Shown here: positions 27,186-37,066 of the stretch, piece after piece
How positions within the stretch are numbered: position 1 is the stretch's first letter
Layout: each line of letters begins with the position of its first letter
DNA from: Clostridia bacterium
GTDB taxonomy: Bacteria; Bacillota; Clostridia; RUG12999
Direction of reading: 5' to 3'
Assembly (NCBI GenBank): GCA_022801925.1
Contig: JAAWTG010000001.1
Location: forward strand, 107,213-171,212
DNA length: 64,000 nt
The notes under the pieces: model-generated
The model's database searches: none
What the model saw: only the letters and a program-made list of their open reading frames with translations
What the model was told of the DNA's origin: nothing
Made by a program: the position numbers and the translations under genes

Positions 27186-29486
27186 ATGCGGCGGGCGCTG
27201 TTATGGAACGTTATTTTATTTCTGCTGGGCATTCTTGCGTCGGTCTATCTTGCGGCAGACTTTTTGACGTTATTTGCCATGTTACTGTTGGTGGTGCTGG
27301 TCAAAGGGCTGCTCGGACGCGAACGCCGGTTCATTTTGCTGCTGTGTATGTGTCTGTCATTTTTGGCGGGCGGTTTGGAAGTGGAGTGGCAATCTGTCCG
27401 AAAAATGGAATTTTTGAAACTTTATCAGGAAAATTACGTCTATATTTATGGGAAAATTGTAAATGAACCGGATATTGGTACAGACCATACAAAACTCACG
27501 GTGAAGTGCAGTTATGTGGAGTTGGAGGGCAAAAAACATCAGACGCGCGAAAAGGTGCTGGTGAGCGTAGAAGCGGGAGAAACGCAGTGGCGCTACGGCG
27601 ATGTTTTGTCGGTAGAAGGCATTATCAGCAGACCGCTGGGGCAGATGAACGAAAAAGGGTTCTCCTATGAAAGCTATTTACGTGCGCACGGTATTGCGGC
27701 GACCACGTACTGTGAGGAAGAACAGATTCGGGTATATCAAAATGAAGCGGGCTTGCCGTGGAAAATCAAAACGTTTGTACTGGGGCAGATTGACAGATTT
27801 GTGCCGGGAGATGCGGGCGCGCTGCTGAAAGGGATTACGCTCGGCGATAAATCCTCCTTCACACCGGAGATGAAAGATATTTTTGCCCGCGCAGGCATTT
27901 CACATATTGTTGTTGTGTCGGGTATGCATATGAGCATTTTAATGTTGTTTGTGATGTATGTGTGCAAACGGTTTGGACTGAAAAAACGGGCGCGAGGGGT
28001 AGCGGCAGCGGCGGTAGTTGTCTTTTTCATGTGCATGGTGGGCTTCACGCCGTCTGTGCTGCGCGCAGGTATTACTTGTATCATTGCCATGCTGGCGGTT
28101 TTGCTGCGACGCAAAAAAGATTTTCTCACCACCATGGCGACGGCTGCCGCGGCGGTTGCCATCATCAATCCCTATTCATTGTTTGACGTCAGTTTTCAGT
28201 TGTCGTTTGCAGCGACGCTGGGTATTGTCTATTTGGCAGGACCCATCAAAAAACTGATTGATTTTCTGCCCGATATGCTGGCGGAAATCATTGCAATGAG
28301 TGTTGCGGCGAACATTGCAACACTGCCCATTATTGTATGGTTTTTCAGTGATGTTTCCATCATTTCTGTGATGACAAATGTATTAGTGGTGCCGCTTTTG
28401 AATATCCTATTTATTGGAACCTTTTTCATGGCGACGCTGGGCGGCATTTTCCCGCCGCTGGGCAGTCTTATGGGATATTTCTTGGGCGGTATGGCAAAAA
28501 TGATTTTATATATTGCAGAGCGGCTTGCCGCACTGCCTTATGCAACCGTGGCGCTGCCAAGACCGCCCATGATGTTTAATATATATTATTATGCTGCACT
28601 ATATGCAGTCTGGATGCTCACGGAGCGCAGACGGGTGCGGGAGATGAAGCTGCTGCTGTGCTGTACAGCGGCATTGGCGCTGTCGCTTTGCGTACTGCAA
28701 TATTGGACGGCGGAAACCGTCCGAATGGAATTTATTAATGTCGGGCAGGGCGATAGCTGTATGGTGCGGCTGCCCAATCGTCATCATATTTTGATTGATA
28801 CGGGCGAAAAGGGAACGGGAACTACCAACAATGTGGTGGATTATTTGAAAAAACGCGGTATCTATACGCTGGATTGCATTTATATCTCCCATGCGGACAG
28901 CGACCACAGCGGTGGGCTGGAAGAAATTTTAGGCAGCATCAAAGTGAAAAAAGTCGCGGTGCCGCAGCTGAATATTCGCAGCAAGGATATGGAAGAATTG
29001 ATTCAAATGGCGATTCGGCAAGGCGTGCCAGTGGAGCTGGTGTCGGCGGGCGATAGCTATAAAGTGGAGGACATGGAGATTAAGGCGCTTTGGCCCGTTC
29101 CCATCAGTGGGAACAGTAATGTGGCAAACGACAACAATTTGTCCATGGTATTGCAAATAACATATCAGAAAAATACGGCGCTTTTTATGGGGGATTTAGA
29201 GGAAGAAGCGGAGGAAATGTTGGTACATACGGAGGCAGTGCCGGTATGCGATATTTTAAAAGTGGCGCATCACGGAAGCAAAACAGGGACCGGGAACGCA
29301 CTTTTGGACAAAACTAATCCGCAATATAGTGTTGTCAGTGTTGGAAAAAATTCTTACGGGCACCCTGCATCTGAGGTGTTGGAACGGCTGAAAGATCATG
29401 GCAGTGAAATATTACGCACAGATGTCCTAGGCAATATTGTGTTCCGTTTCAACCGCAGTGGGCAGTTGGCATTGGAAAGCAGGTGA
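27186..29486 (+). CDS. comEC: DNA internalisation/competence protein ComEC/Rec2
   Basis: A membrane channel for single-stranded DNA import during natural transformation. The 766-residue protein has N-terminal membrane segments and a DUF4131-like region, the ComEC competence domain with many helices (about residues 210-480, including AGISHIVVVSGMHMSILML), and a C-terminal metallo-beta-lactamase fold with SHADSDHSGG near residue 565 and KVAHHGSKTG near 700. All three parts look intact. Start ATG at 27186 follows AAAGGAG at moderate spacing. It is followed by holA after four bases, a neighbour order seen in many Firmicutes. Other competence genes are not in this window. Confidence 0.93.
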   Translation: MRRALLWNVILFLLGILASVYLAADFLTLFAMLLLVVLVKGLLGRERRFILLLCMCLSFLAGGLEVEWQSVRKMEFLKLYQENYVYIYGKIVNEPDIGTDHTKLTVKCSYVELEGKKHQTREKVLVSVEAGETQWRYGDVLSVEGIISRPLGQMNEKGFSYESYLRAHGIAATTYCEEEQIRVYQNEAGLPWKIKTFVLGQIDRFVPGDAGALLKGITLGDKSSFTPEMKDIFARAGISHIVVVSGMHMSILMLFVMYVCKRFGLKKRARGVAAAAVVVFFMCMVGFTPSVLRAGITCIIAMLAVLLRRKKDFLTTMATAAAAVAIINPYSLFDVSFQLSFAATLGIVYLAGPIKKLIDFLPDMLAEIIAMSVAANIATLPIIVWFFSDVSIISVMTNVLVVPLLNILFIGTFFMATLGGIFPPLGSLMGYFLGGMAKMILYIAERLAALPYATVALPRPPMMFNIYYYAALYAVWMLTERRRVREMKLLLCCTAALALSLCVLQYWTAETVRMEFINVGQGDSCMVRLPNRHHILIDTGEKGTGTTNNVVDYLKKRGIYTLDCIYISHADSDHSGGLEEILGSIKVKKVAVPQLNIRSKDMEELIQMAIRQGVPVELVSAGDSYKVEDMEIKALWPVPISGNSNVANDNNLSMVLQITYQKNTALFMGDLEEEAEEMLVHTEAVPVCDILKVAHHGSKTGTGNALLDKTNPQYSVVSVGKNSYGHPASEVLERLKDHGSEILRTDVLGNIVFRFNRSGQLALESR

Positions 29487-29490
29487 GAAG

Positions 29491-30522
29491 ATGAAAAAGG
29501 AACTGGATTTGCTAAAAAAGCAGTTAAAAACCGCAGACCTGAACCACATCTATGTGTTCACAGGCGAGGAAACCTATTTGAAGGATTCCTATATCCGCCA
29601 GTTTGTGCGCGTGTTTGAAAAACAGGGCATGGAGGAATTTAACATCATTAAGCTGGATAAAGAGGCATTTTCGGCGGAAACGTTGATGGAAGCGGTGGAA
29701 TCCTATCCTGTGATGGCGGAAAATAAATTGGTGATTGTATCGGGAACAGGACTGTTTGAAAAAGCGTCGGAGGAAACCAAAAAATTGGTGCAGGATATTT
29801 TAGCGGATTTTCCGCCCTATTTGACGCTTATTTTTGATGAAATCAAATGCGACGGAAAACTTGCCAGCGTGAAACAACTTAAAAAAGAAGCAATCTATGT
29901 GGAGTTTGCCTATCTACAAGTGCCGGATTTATGCAAATGGATTGAAGGGGAATGCAAACGCAGCGGTGTGGATATTTCTGTGCAGACGGCGGCATATTTG
30001 GCGGAACGGTGCGACAGCGGAGAAAACAGTTATAAAAAAGTGGTGTCCATGAGCCGGCTGAAAACGGAAATTGATAAACTGGTGATTTTTTGTCACGAAA
30101 AGCAAAAAATCATGCGGGAAGACGTGGACGAAATGGTGACGGCGTCGCTGAAAGAGCGCACGTTTGACATGCTGGACCGATTGTTTCAGCAGGACACGCA
30201 AGGGGCTGTTACCATGCTGGAGGAACTAAAGGAACTGCGGGAACCTGTGCAGAAAATTTTGACGCTGCTGGGTAGTCACATTGATTCACTGATTCGCGTG
30301 AAAACGCTGCTGGACGCAGGATATTCCAAACAGGAAATTGCAAAGCAGACAGGACTGCGGGAATTCTTCTTACCGAAATATATGGGGCAGTCGCGCATGT
30401 ATAGCCGAAAACGGTTGATTGACATGTATCAGGCAGTCGCGCAGGCGGATATGGATATTAAATCGGGTTTGCAGCAGGACTGGGCGGCGCTGGAAATGAC
30501 GGTGCTGGAATTGGCGCGTTAA
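29491..30522 (+). CDS. holA: DNA polymerase III delta subunit
   Basis: Clamp-loader subunit that opens the beta sliding clamp. The 343-residue length and landmarks fit HolA: HIYVFTGEETYLKDSYIRQF at the N-terminus, a middle LERRCDSGENSY-like segment (AERCDSGENSYKKVVSMSRL), and the helical C-terminal collar. The start is ATG 29491, preceded by AGGTGAG overlapping the comEC stop; the in-frame extension into comEC is rejected. No Walker motif is expected in delta. It precedes a membrane-protein gene by 25 bases. Confidence 0.92.
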   Translation: MKKELDLLKKQLKTADLNHIYVFTGEETYLKDSYIRQFVRVFEKQGMEEFNIIKLDKEAFSAETLMEAVESYPVMAENKLVIVSGTGLFEKASEETKKLVQDILADFPPYLTLIFDEIKCDGKLASVKQLKKEAIYVEFAYLQVPDLCKWIEGECKRSGVDISVQTAAYLAERCDSGENSYKKVVSMSRLKTEIDKLVIFCHEKQKIMREDVDEMVTASLKERTFDMLDRLFQQDTQGAVTMLEELKELREPVQKILTLLGSHIDSLIRVKTLLDAGYSKQEIAKQTGLREFFLPKYMGQSRMYSRKRLIDMYQAVAQADMDIKSGLQQDWAALEMTVLELAR

Positions 30523-30547
30523 ACGGCTAGCAGAAAGGGGAAACGGC

Positions 30548-31936
30548 GTGAAAAGAAGACAGTTTTTTTATGTGTTTGTGGCAGCGGTACTTTTGCTGCG
30601 CATTGGATATTACGGCGGAATTTATTTTCCCATTCTTGACGATTATATCCAATATGGTCTATATTCCACAGTGGGGAATCCGTTTGCGCAGGTGGTATTA
30701 AGATTTCAAGATTATACGGTGCGACCGCTCGCGGTGCTGACGGACGTATATGTTTGGGCGAGATTTTGGGAACATATGGGGATTGCATTTATTATTATCA
30801 CGTTGATGCACGGCGCCAGCAGTATTTTGATTTATGAAGCGCTAAACAAGGCGGGTATCCGCTGCGGACTCTTTTTTGTGCTAGTGTATCTGCTTGCGCC
30901 GGTCGGCACGGAAGCAACTTATTGGATTTCAGGGTCAACGCGCATTATTGTTCCGCTGTTTTTTGCTGCTGTCGGTCTTTGGTGTCTGACGAAAAAAGGC
31001 GTGAGCTGGACGATTGCGGCATGGCTGTTCAATCTGCTGTCCTATGGATATTACGAGCAAATTTGCATTGTGAGTTTTTTGTTGTTTTTCATCGTGGCAA
31101 TCAAAATGAAATCAAAAAAATGGCTGATTGCGGGAATCAATGGCGTTGTCATTGCCGGCTGGTATGTGACGTTTGCGGCGGTCGGACAGATGGCGAACCG
31201 TGGCGGCATGGTCATTGGGTCGCCGGAGCAGATGGCGAAAATCGGGCACTATTTTTATGAAGTTTGGATGCAGGCAGTGCCCAAATTGACGTGGGAGGGC
31301 GCGCTGCGCGGCTTCCAGCTTGTGGTGAGCGATCAGAATTTCATATATATTGGACTGGTGGTACTCATAGCAATTGTGTTTGCATTAACGTGCGGCGGGG
31401 ATGCGCAGGAGAGCAAACGAGTAAGCGGCAGCGGGATTGTGTTAAGCCTCTTGTTGATTGTTCTGCCATATGCGCCTATCTTTTTCTTAAAAGACGCATG
31501 GTTCGGACTGCGTAACACATTCCCGTCGCTGATTGGTATCGGGCTGTTGCTGGATAATTTGTTCTACCGACCTGTGCGGCTGAAAAAAGCTGCTGCTGCG
31601 ATGATGATGATTGTGTTTCTGTTTGGAACCGTGAGCGAACTCTATGATTATAAACGCGTCTATGAGGACGATGAAAAAATCATGCGATTGTTGGAGGAAG
31701 CAGGTATGCCGCAGCACGTTTTGACCAAAATGCAGTATACCGAGGTATTTGTGCCAGTGGAAACGCATATTCTGAATGTGACTTCCTCGGATTGGGCGCT
31801 GTGCGGCAGGGTGCGGGAACACAAAAAAGATATGAATTATCCATATATGAACATCTATTATGAAAAAGACGCGGTGCCAATGGAAGTGGCGGAAGAATGT
31901 TTTGATTTGGAAGCAGCAATGACGGCGGAGCGGTAA
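30548..31936 (+). CDS. Polytopic membrane protein, possible GT-C-type glycosyltransferase
   Basis: I cannot assign a named family. The 462 residues contain about ten hydrophobic segments spread over residues 5-365 and a soluble C-terminal tail of about 100 residues. A conserved-looking acidic pair sits just after TM1 (FPILDDYIQYGLY, residues 26-38), the position where GT-C lipid-linked glycosyltransferases carry catalytic Asp residues. The next gene cluster starts with a TagA-type glycosyltransferase, which would fit a cell-envelope role. The start is GTG 30548, preceded by AAAGGGGAAA. A terminator follows at 31950. Confidence 0.7.
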   Translation: MKRRQFFYVFVAAVLLLRIGYYGGIYFPILDDYIQYGLYSTVGNPFAQVVLRFQDYTVRPLAVLTDVYVWARFWEHMGIAFIIITLMHGASSILIYEALNKAGIRCGLFFVLVYLLAPVGTEATYWISGSTRIIVPLFFAAVGLWCLTKKGVSWTIAAWLFNLLSYGYYEQICIVSFLLFFIVAIKMKSKKWLIAGINGVVIAGWYVTFAAVGQMANRGGMVIGSPEQMAKIGHYFYEVWMQAVPKLTWEGALRGFQLVVSDQNFIYIGLVVLIAIVFALTCGGDAQESKRVSGSGIVLSLLLIVLPYAPIFFLKDAWFGLRNTFPSLIGIGLLLDNLFYRPVRLKKAAAAMMMIVFLFGTVSELYDYKRVYEDDEKIMRLLEEAGMPQHVLTKMQYTEVFVPVETHILNVTSSDWALCGRVREHKKDMNYPYMNIYYEKDAVPMEVAEECFDLEAAMTAER

Positions 31937-31949
31937 TTCTACAGCATGG

Positions 31950-31978
31950 AAAGCGGAAGCGAAGGCTTCCGCTTTTTC
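31950..31978 (+). terminator. Rho-independent terminator
   Basis: AAAGCGGAAGC pairs with GCTTCCGCTTT, followed by TTTT. It ends the comEC-holA-membrane protein transcript. Confidence 0.88.
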
Positions 31979-32024
31979 TATGAGAAAAAATTACAAGAGT
32001 TTTCAGAAAATTCAATATTTTGGC

Positions 32025-32053
32025 TTGCAGAAAAGATGTATTTGTACTATAAT
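32025..32053 (+). promoter_or_regulatory. Sigma-A promoter for the tagA-like gene
   Basis: TTGCAG (32025-32030), 17 bases, TATAAT (32048-32053), 50 bases upstream of the start codon. Confidence 0.75.
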
Positions 32054-32103
32054 AAAAAGAAGACCTTTTGTGCGAAAATCAAAAGAAAAAGGATGGAGAC
32101 TTC

Positions 32104-32838
32104 ATGAAAACAGTTTCTATATTAGGGGTAAATGTGGCGGCGTGCAGCCGTGTGCGCGCACGTGACAAAGTGTTTGAAATGCTGCGGGAGCCGGGACTTC
32201 ATATGGTGTTTACGCCGAACTCGGAAATCATTATGCTGGCGCGGAAAAACAAAGCATTTCAGGATATTTTAAATCAGGCGGATTTATGTACGGCGGACGG
32301 CATCGGCGTGGTATATGGTGCGAAAATTCTGGGAACGCCCATTCCGGAGCGGGTGGCAGGATTTGATTTGCTGACAGATGTGTTGCAGCATACGAATGAT
32401 TTGTCCATCTATTTGTTTGGCAGCAAGCCAGGCGTTGCGGAAAAAGCAAAAGCGGAAATAGAACACCGTTTTGCAGGCGTGCATGTTGTGGGGACACAAA
32501 ACGGATATTTTGATGAAGCGCAAGAACAATTGATTTTAACAGATATTCGGGAAAAACAGCCAGATTTGCTGCTGGTGTGTTTGGGCGCGCCCAAACAGGA
32601 ACAGTGGATTTGGCAGCACCGCGAAGAGATAGGCGCCAAAGTGGTGATGGGGCTGGGCGGCAGTCTGGACGTTTTGGCAGGAGAAGTGAAGCGCGCGCCG
32701 GATATTTTCATCAAACTGGGACTGGAGTGGTTCTACCGGTTGCTGAAAGAACCGCAGCGTATCGGTCGTATGATGGCGCTGCCGCATTTTCTGTTAGTAG
32801 TTTTAAAAGAGAAGATGTTTGGAGGTAAGTCTGAATAA
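32104..32838 (+). CDS. WecG/TagA/CpsF family glycosyltransferase (GT26)
   Basis: Members transfer N-acetylmannosamine (TagA) or a related sugar to a polyprenyl-diphosphate-linked GlcNAc at the membrane during wall teichoic acid or polysaccharide synthesis. 244 residues is normal. Characteristic segments: VFTPNSEIIMLARKN (near 38-52), TADGIGVVYGAKILG (catalytic Asp near 67), VCLGAPKQEQWIWQ (near 160-173), GLGGSLDVLAGEVKRAPDIF, and the C-terminal LEWFYRLLKEPQRIGRM. Start ATG 32104 follows AAAGGATGGAG. No other teichoic acid genes are adjacent, so the acceptor pathway is uncertain. Confidence 0.88.
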   Translation: MKTVSILGVNVAACSRVRARDKVFEMLREPGLHMVFTPNSEIIMLARKNKAFQDILNQADLCTADGIGVVYGAKILGTPIPERVAGFDLLTDVLQHTNDLSIYLFGSKPGVAEKAKAEIEHRFAGVHVVGTQNGYFDEAQEQLILTDIREKQPDLLLVCLGAPKQEQWIWQHREEIGAKVVMGLGGSLDVLAGEVKRAPDIFIKLGLEWFYRLLKEPQRIGRMMALPHFLLVVLKEKMFGGKSE

Positions 32839-32970
32839 ATTTCCGCATCTCACTGTTTTTTTGCTCGGGGCAGTACCTTTGTACAGCACCGCTCGCTGCA
32901 AAACGGCAATCTGCGAAAATTTCTTTCAGACTTAAGAATGTGTGTTTGGTACGGAAAGGAACGATAAAAA

Positions 32971-33729
32971 ATGAGAGTTGAATTGTTAGCGCACACACCG
33001 AATCCGGAACAGGTGGTTGCGGCGGCAGCCAAGCTGTGTTATTCCAGCAGCGGTGTGAAGAATATCATGGAGGGACTGGACGCGGAAAAAACAGAAAAAT
33101 TTTTGAAACATTTAACGAGTTTGGGACACGGCAGCCCGCTGGAACATATGAGTTTCACTTTTGGCATTGAAGGCGTCAGCCGCAGCTTTTTGGCGCAGAT
33201 TACACGTCACCGCATTGCTTCCTACAGCGTGAAATCTCAGCGGTATGTCAAAGAAGGGCAATTTGAATTTGTGGTGCCGCCGGAGATTGCGGCGGATAAA
33301 AAAGCGAATGAAATCTTTTTGAATGCCATGCGGCAAGACATGGAACAATATAATGCGCTGACGGATATCTTAAAGGCAAAACATACCGAAACGTTTTTGC
33401 AGCAGGGAATGGAACAAAAAGAAGCGGAACGCAAGGCGGAAAAAAAGGCGATAGAGGACGCGCGCTATGTTTTGCCCAACAGCTGTGAAACAAAAATGGT
33501 GGCGACGTTTAACGCGCGCAGTTTGCTGAATTTTTTTGCACACCGCTGCTGTGAACGGGCGCAGTGGGAAATCCGCGATTGCGCGGTGCAAATGCTGAAA
33601 TTGGTGAAAGAGGTTGCACCGACGGTTTTTGCCACGGCGGGACCGCCTTGTTTGAACGGTCCTTGTCCGGAGGGAAAAATGAGCTGCGGCAAGGCAAACG
33701 AAAAACGGCGTTATTTTGCAGAGTTATAA
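32971..33729 (+). CDS. thyX: Flavin-dependent thymidylate synthase
   Basis: Makes dTMP from dUMP using FAD, NADPH and methylene-tetrahydrofolate. The ThyX signature RHRxxSxxxxSxRY is intact as RHRIASYSVKSQRY (near residues 74-87). 252 residues; the C-terminal WEIRDCAVQMLKLVKEVAP helix is also typical. No thyA is seen in the window. It is followed by thymidylate kinase 16 bases downstream, so dTMP synthesis and phosphorylation are coupled. A 130-base gap separates it from the tagA-like gene; I see no clear terminator or promoter there. Confidence 0.95.
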   Translation: MRVELLAHTPNPEQVVAAAAKLCYSSSGVKNIMEGLDAEKTEKFLKHLTSLGHGSPLEHMSFTFGIEGVSRSFLAQITRHRIASYSVKSQRYVKEGQFEFVVPPEIAADKKANEIFLNAMRQDMEQYNALTDILKAKHTETFLQQGMEQKEAERKAEKKAIEDARYVLPNSCETKMVATFNARSLLNFFAHRCCERAQWEIRDCAVQMLKLVKEVAPTVFATAGPPCLNGPCPEGKMSCGKANEKRRYFAEL

Positions 33730-33745
33730 GAGGGAGCGGTGAAGC

Positions 33746-34417
33746 ATGGGCAAACTCATTGTGATAGAAGGGCTGGACGCCAGCGGGAAAGAGACACAGA
33801 CGGGTCGGCTGTTTGAACGTTTGCAGGAAGCGGGCGTGCAAACAAAAAAAGTTTGTTTCCCTGATTATGAAAGCGATTCTTCCGCGCTGATTAAAATGTA
33901 TCTCGCGGGCAAATTCGGCAGCAATCCGGCGGCGGTGAATGCGTTTGCCGCATCTTCTTTTTATGCCGTAGACCGCTATGCTTCCTATAAAACGCAATGG
34001 GAATCCTTTTATCAGGGCGGCGGATTGGTGCTGGCAGACCGCTATACCACGTCTAACATGATTCATCAAGGGTGCAAAATAGCGGATTTACAGGAGCGGA
34101 GCGCGTATTTGGAGTGGCTGAAAGACTATGAATACGGGCGGCTGGGATTGCCGCAGCCGGATTTGGTTTTGTTTTTGGATATGCCGCCGGCGGTTGGTAT
34201 GAAACTGATGGCGGGCAGACATAATAAAGCTGGAGGAGAAACGAAGGATATCCATGAACGCAGCAGCAGCTATTTGGAAGAAACCTACCACACAGCGCTG
34301 GACGTGGCGCAGCAGCAAAGCTGGCAGAGAATTCCGTGCAGCGACGGGGAAAATCCGCTGCCGGTGGAAGAAATTGCGCAGCAGATTTGGCAAATTGTGT
34401 GCCAAATGATAAAATAA
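33746..34417 (+). CDS. tmk: Thymidylate kinase
   Basis: Phosphorylates dTMP to dTDP with ATP. The P-loop reads GLDASGKET (residues 9-17), DRY is present in LADRYTTSN (near 97), and the lid region follows GRHNKAGGETKDIHERS. The 223-residue form with GLDASGKET differs from the usual bacterial GxDGxGKxT and resembles a clostridial variant group sometimes annotated as a deoxynucleoside kinase, so substrate breadth could differ. Its place directly after thyX supports dTMP as substrate. Confidence 0.88.
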   Translation: MGKLIVIEGLDASGKETQTGRLFERLQEAGVQTKKVCFPDYESDSSALIKMYLAGKFGSNPAAVNAFAASSFYAVDRYASYKTQWESFYQGGGLVLADRYTTSNMIHQGCKIADLQERSAYLEWLKDYEYGRLGLPQPDLVLFLDMPPAVGMKLMAGRHNKAGGETKDIHERSSSYLEETYHTALDVAQQQSWQRIPCSDGENPLPVEEIAQQIWQIVCQMIK

Positions 34418-34432
34418 CCGGAGGGTGACAAC

Positions 34433-37051
34433 GTGGAAAAATTATTAGTGGTGGACGGCAACAGTATTATCAACCGTGCATTTTATGGCGTGCGGCTGCT
34501 GACAAATGAACAAGGCGTCTACACCAACGCGATTTATGGATTTTTAAATATTTTAATGAAATATTTGTCGCAGGACGCGCCGGACTATATTGCGGTGGCA
34601 TTTGATTTGCCCGCGCCGACGTTCCGCCACAAACAATATGCGGAGTATAAAGCGGGACGCAAGGGAATGCCGGAGGAACTGGCTATGCAGTTGCCGCTCT
34701 TAAAAGAGGCATTGGCGGCAATGAACATTCCAAGGCTGAGTTTGGAGGGCTATGAGGCGGACGACATCATTGGTACCGTATCGAGAATGTGCGAAGAAAA
34801 CGGCGTGGAATGTCTGGTGGTTACGGGAGACCGCGATGCGCTGCAATTGGCGTCCGATACGACCAAAATCTATCTCACGTCCACGCGCGGCGGAGAAACA
34901 CAGCTGAATATTATGGACTATGCGGCGGTGCAGGAAAAATATGGCGTCACGCCGCAGGAAATGATTGAAGTGAAAGGTCTGATGGGCGATGCGTCCGACC
35001 ACATTCCGGGCGTGGCGGGAATCGGAGAAAAAACCGCGCTGAAACTGATTGGGGAATATCACAGTCTGGAAGCGGTTTATGAACATATCGGCGACATGAA
35101 AGGTGCAGTCAAAACCAAGCTGGAAAACGGCAAGGACAGTGCGTTTTTGAGCCGCACGCTTGGGCTGATTGAACGCCGTGTACCCCTGCAAGAGACGCTG
35201 GAAAGTTTGCGGCGAAAAGACTATAATGAACCGGCGTTGTTTGAACTGTTAAACCGTTTGGGGCTGAAAAGTCTGGTGAAAAAACTGGGGTTGGAAGACC
35301 AAAAAGTGCCGGCACGGGAATATCATCCGGTGGTCGTTACGCAGCGGGAGGAAGCGGAAAAAATCGTGCCGATACTTGGCGAATCCTCGTTTTATCTGCT
35401 GTGCGACGACGCAGTTTTGGCGGGCGTATCGGTCTATGACGGAGAAAACAGTTATTATTTTCATTTCAATTCCGGTTTGCTTTGCGATTTGGAATTGGAG
35501 GATTTAAAAGATTATTTTGAAAATGGCGCGCAAAAGTATACGCATGGCAGCAAGGAAGCCTATGTTTTGCTGAAAAAAGCGGGAATCAATTTGCGCGGCG
35601 TGGTGTTTGACAGCGAAATTGCAGCATATATTATTGACCCGTCCCGCAGCAGCTATGACATTGGTTCGCTGAGTGATTTTGAAAGCCGCGAAATGCTGTT
35701 TGGCAAAGGACGCAGCAAAATCAGCATGATGGAAAGCGATGAAACGATGCTGGCGCAATATGGCGCAAAATGTGCAGGTGCGGTACTGGATTTGCGTGAA
35801 AAATATGTGCCGCTCATGCAGCAGCGCCAGCAGGAAACTTTGTTTGAAGAAGTGGAAATGCCGCTCACGCGTGTATTGGCGGACATGGAACTGGAAGGAT
35901 TTCATGTGGATGTGGAAAGCCTGAAAGCGTTTTCCGCCATGCTGGAGGAAAATATCGGAAGGGCGGAACGGACAATTTATGATATGGCGGGAGAGACGTT
36001 TAACATTCTTTCGCCCAAACAACTCGGCACAGTGTTGTTTGAGACGCTGAAACTGCCGGTGGTGAAAAAGACCAAAACGGGCTATTCCACCAATGCGGAG
36101 GTGCTGGACAAACTGGAGGAGGAACACCCCATCATTGGGCATGTGAAGGAATATCGGACGCTCACAAAACTGAAATCTACCTATTGCGACGGATTGCTGA
36201 ACGTTCTGGAAAGAGACGGGAAAATCCATTCAAAGTTCAACCAGACGGTGACGGTGACTGGGCGTATCAGTTCCACGGAACCGAATTTACAAAATATTCC
36301 GGTGCGTACAGAATTGGGAAGGGAAATGCGCCGCATGTTTACTGTATCTGACGAAGATTATATTTTGTTGGACGCAGACTATTCCCAGATTGAACTGCGT
36401 GTTTTAGCGCATATTTCGGGAGATGAACGGCTGATTCAGGCGTTTATCGACGAGGAAGATATTCATACCATTACAGCGTCACAGGTGTTTGGCGTATCGC
36501 CTGAACTGGTGAGCAGTGAAATGCGGCGCAGTGCCAAAGCGGTGAATTTTGGCATTGTCTACGGTATCAGCGATTTTGCGCTGGCACAGGATTTGCACAT
36601 CACGAAAAAACAGGCAAAAGCCTATATGGACGGCTATTTGGAGAAATACAGCGGCGTGCGAAAGTATATGGACGACATTGTGGAGGAAGCGGAGCAAAAC
36701 GGATATGTTTCTACGATTTTGGGACGTCGGCGGTATATTCCGGAACTGAAATCGGGAAAATTCCAAGAACGTTCCTTTGGTAAGCGCGTGGCGCTGAACA
36801 CGCCTATTCAGGGGAGTGCGGCGGATATTATTAAAATTGCTATGGTGAAAGTACATGCGGCGTTGCAGGAAAAAAAGCTGAAATCCAGACTGATTTTGCA
36901 GGTGCATGACGAATTGATTGTGGAAACGCATAAATCCGAAGTGGAACAGGTCAAACAGATGTTAAGCGAATGTATGCAAAACGCCGTTTCGCTTGCCGTT
37001 CCGCTGGTAGCAGAGGTGAAAACGGGACAAAGCTGGTATGAAGCGAAATAA
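34433..37051 (+). CDS. polA: DNA polymerase I
   Basis: Repair and Okazaki-fragment polymerase. 872 residues: N-terminal 5'-3' nuclease (about 1-290, with YEADDIIGT and GDASDHIPGV), a central 3'-5' exonuclease-like domain (about 300-470), and the polymerase domain with motif A DADYSQIELRVLAH, motif B RRSAKAVNFGIVYGIS and motif C VHDELIVE. The central domain lacks the catalytic FDTET-type acidic motif (the aligned area reads SSFYLLCDDAVLAG), so proofreading is probably absent, as in Bacillus PolA. The start is GTG 34433 with GGAGGGTGA upstream. Confidence 0.96.
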   Translation: MEKLLVVDGNSIINRAFYGVRLLTNEQGVYTNAIYGFLNILMKYLSQDAPDYIAVAFDLPAPTFRHKQYAEYKAGRKGMPEELAMQLPLLKEALAAMNIPRLSLEGYEADDIIGTVSRMCEENGVECLVVTGDRDALQLASDTTKIYLTSTRGGETQLNIMDYAAVQEKYGVTPQEMIEVKGLMGDASDHIPGVAGIGEKTALKLIGEYHSLEAVYEHIGDMKGAVKTKLENGKDSAFLSRTLGLIERRVPLQETLESLRRKDYNEPALFELLNRLGLKSLVKKLGLEDQKVPAREYHPVVVTQREEAEKIVPILGESSFYLLCDDAVLAGVSVYDGENSYYFHFNSGLLCDLELEDLKDYFENGAQKYTHGSKEAYVLLKKAGINLRGVVFDSEIAAYIIDPSRSSYDIGSLSDFESREMLFGKGRSKISMMESDETMLAQYGAKCAGAVLDLREKYVPLMQQRQQETLFEEVEMPLTRVLADMELEGFHVDVESLKAFSAMLEENIGRAERTIYDMAGETFNILSPKQLGTVLFETLKLPVVKKTKTGYSTNAEVLDKLEEEHPIIGHVKEYRTLTKLKSTYCDGLLNVLERDGKIHSKFNQTVTVTGRISSTEPNLQNIPVRTELGREMRRMFTVSDEDYILLDADYSQIELRVLAHISGDERLIQAFIDEEDIHTITASQVFGVSPELVSSEMRRSAKAVNFGIVYGISDFALAQDLHITKKQAKAYMDGYLEKYSGVRKYMDDIVEEAEQNGYVSTILGRRRYIPELKSGKFQERSFGKRVALNTPIQGSAADIIKIAMVKVHAALQEKKLKSRLILQVHDELIVETHKSEVEQVKQMLSECMQNAVSLAVPLVAEVKTGQSWYEAK

Positions 37052-37066
37052 GAGGTGAGAAAGCAC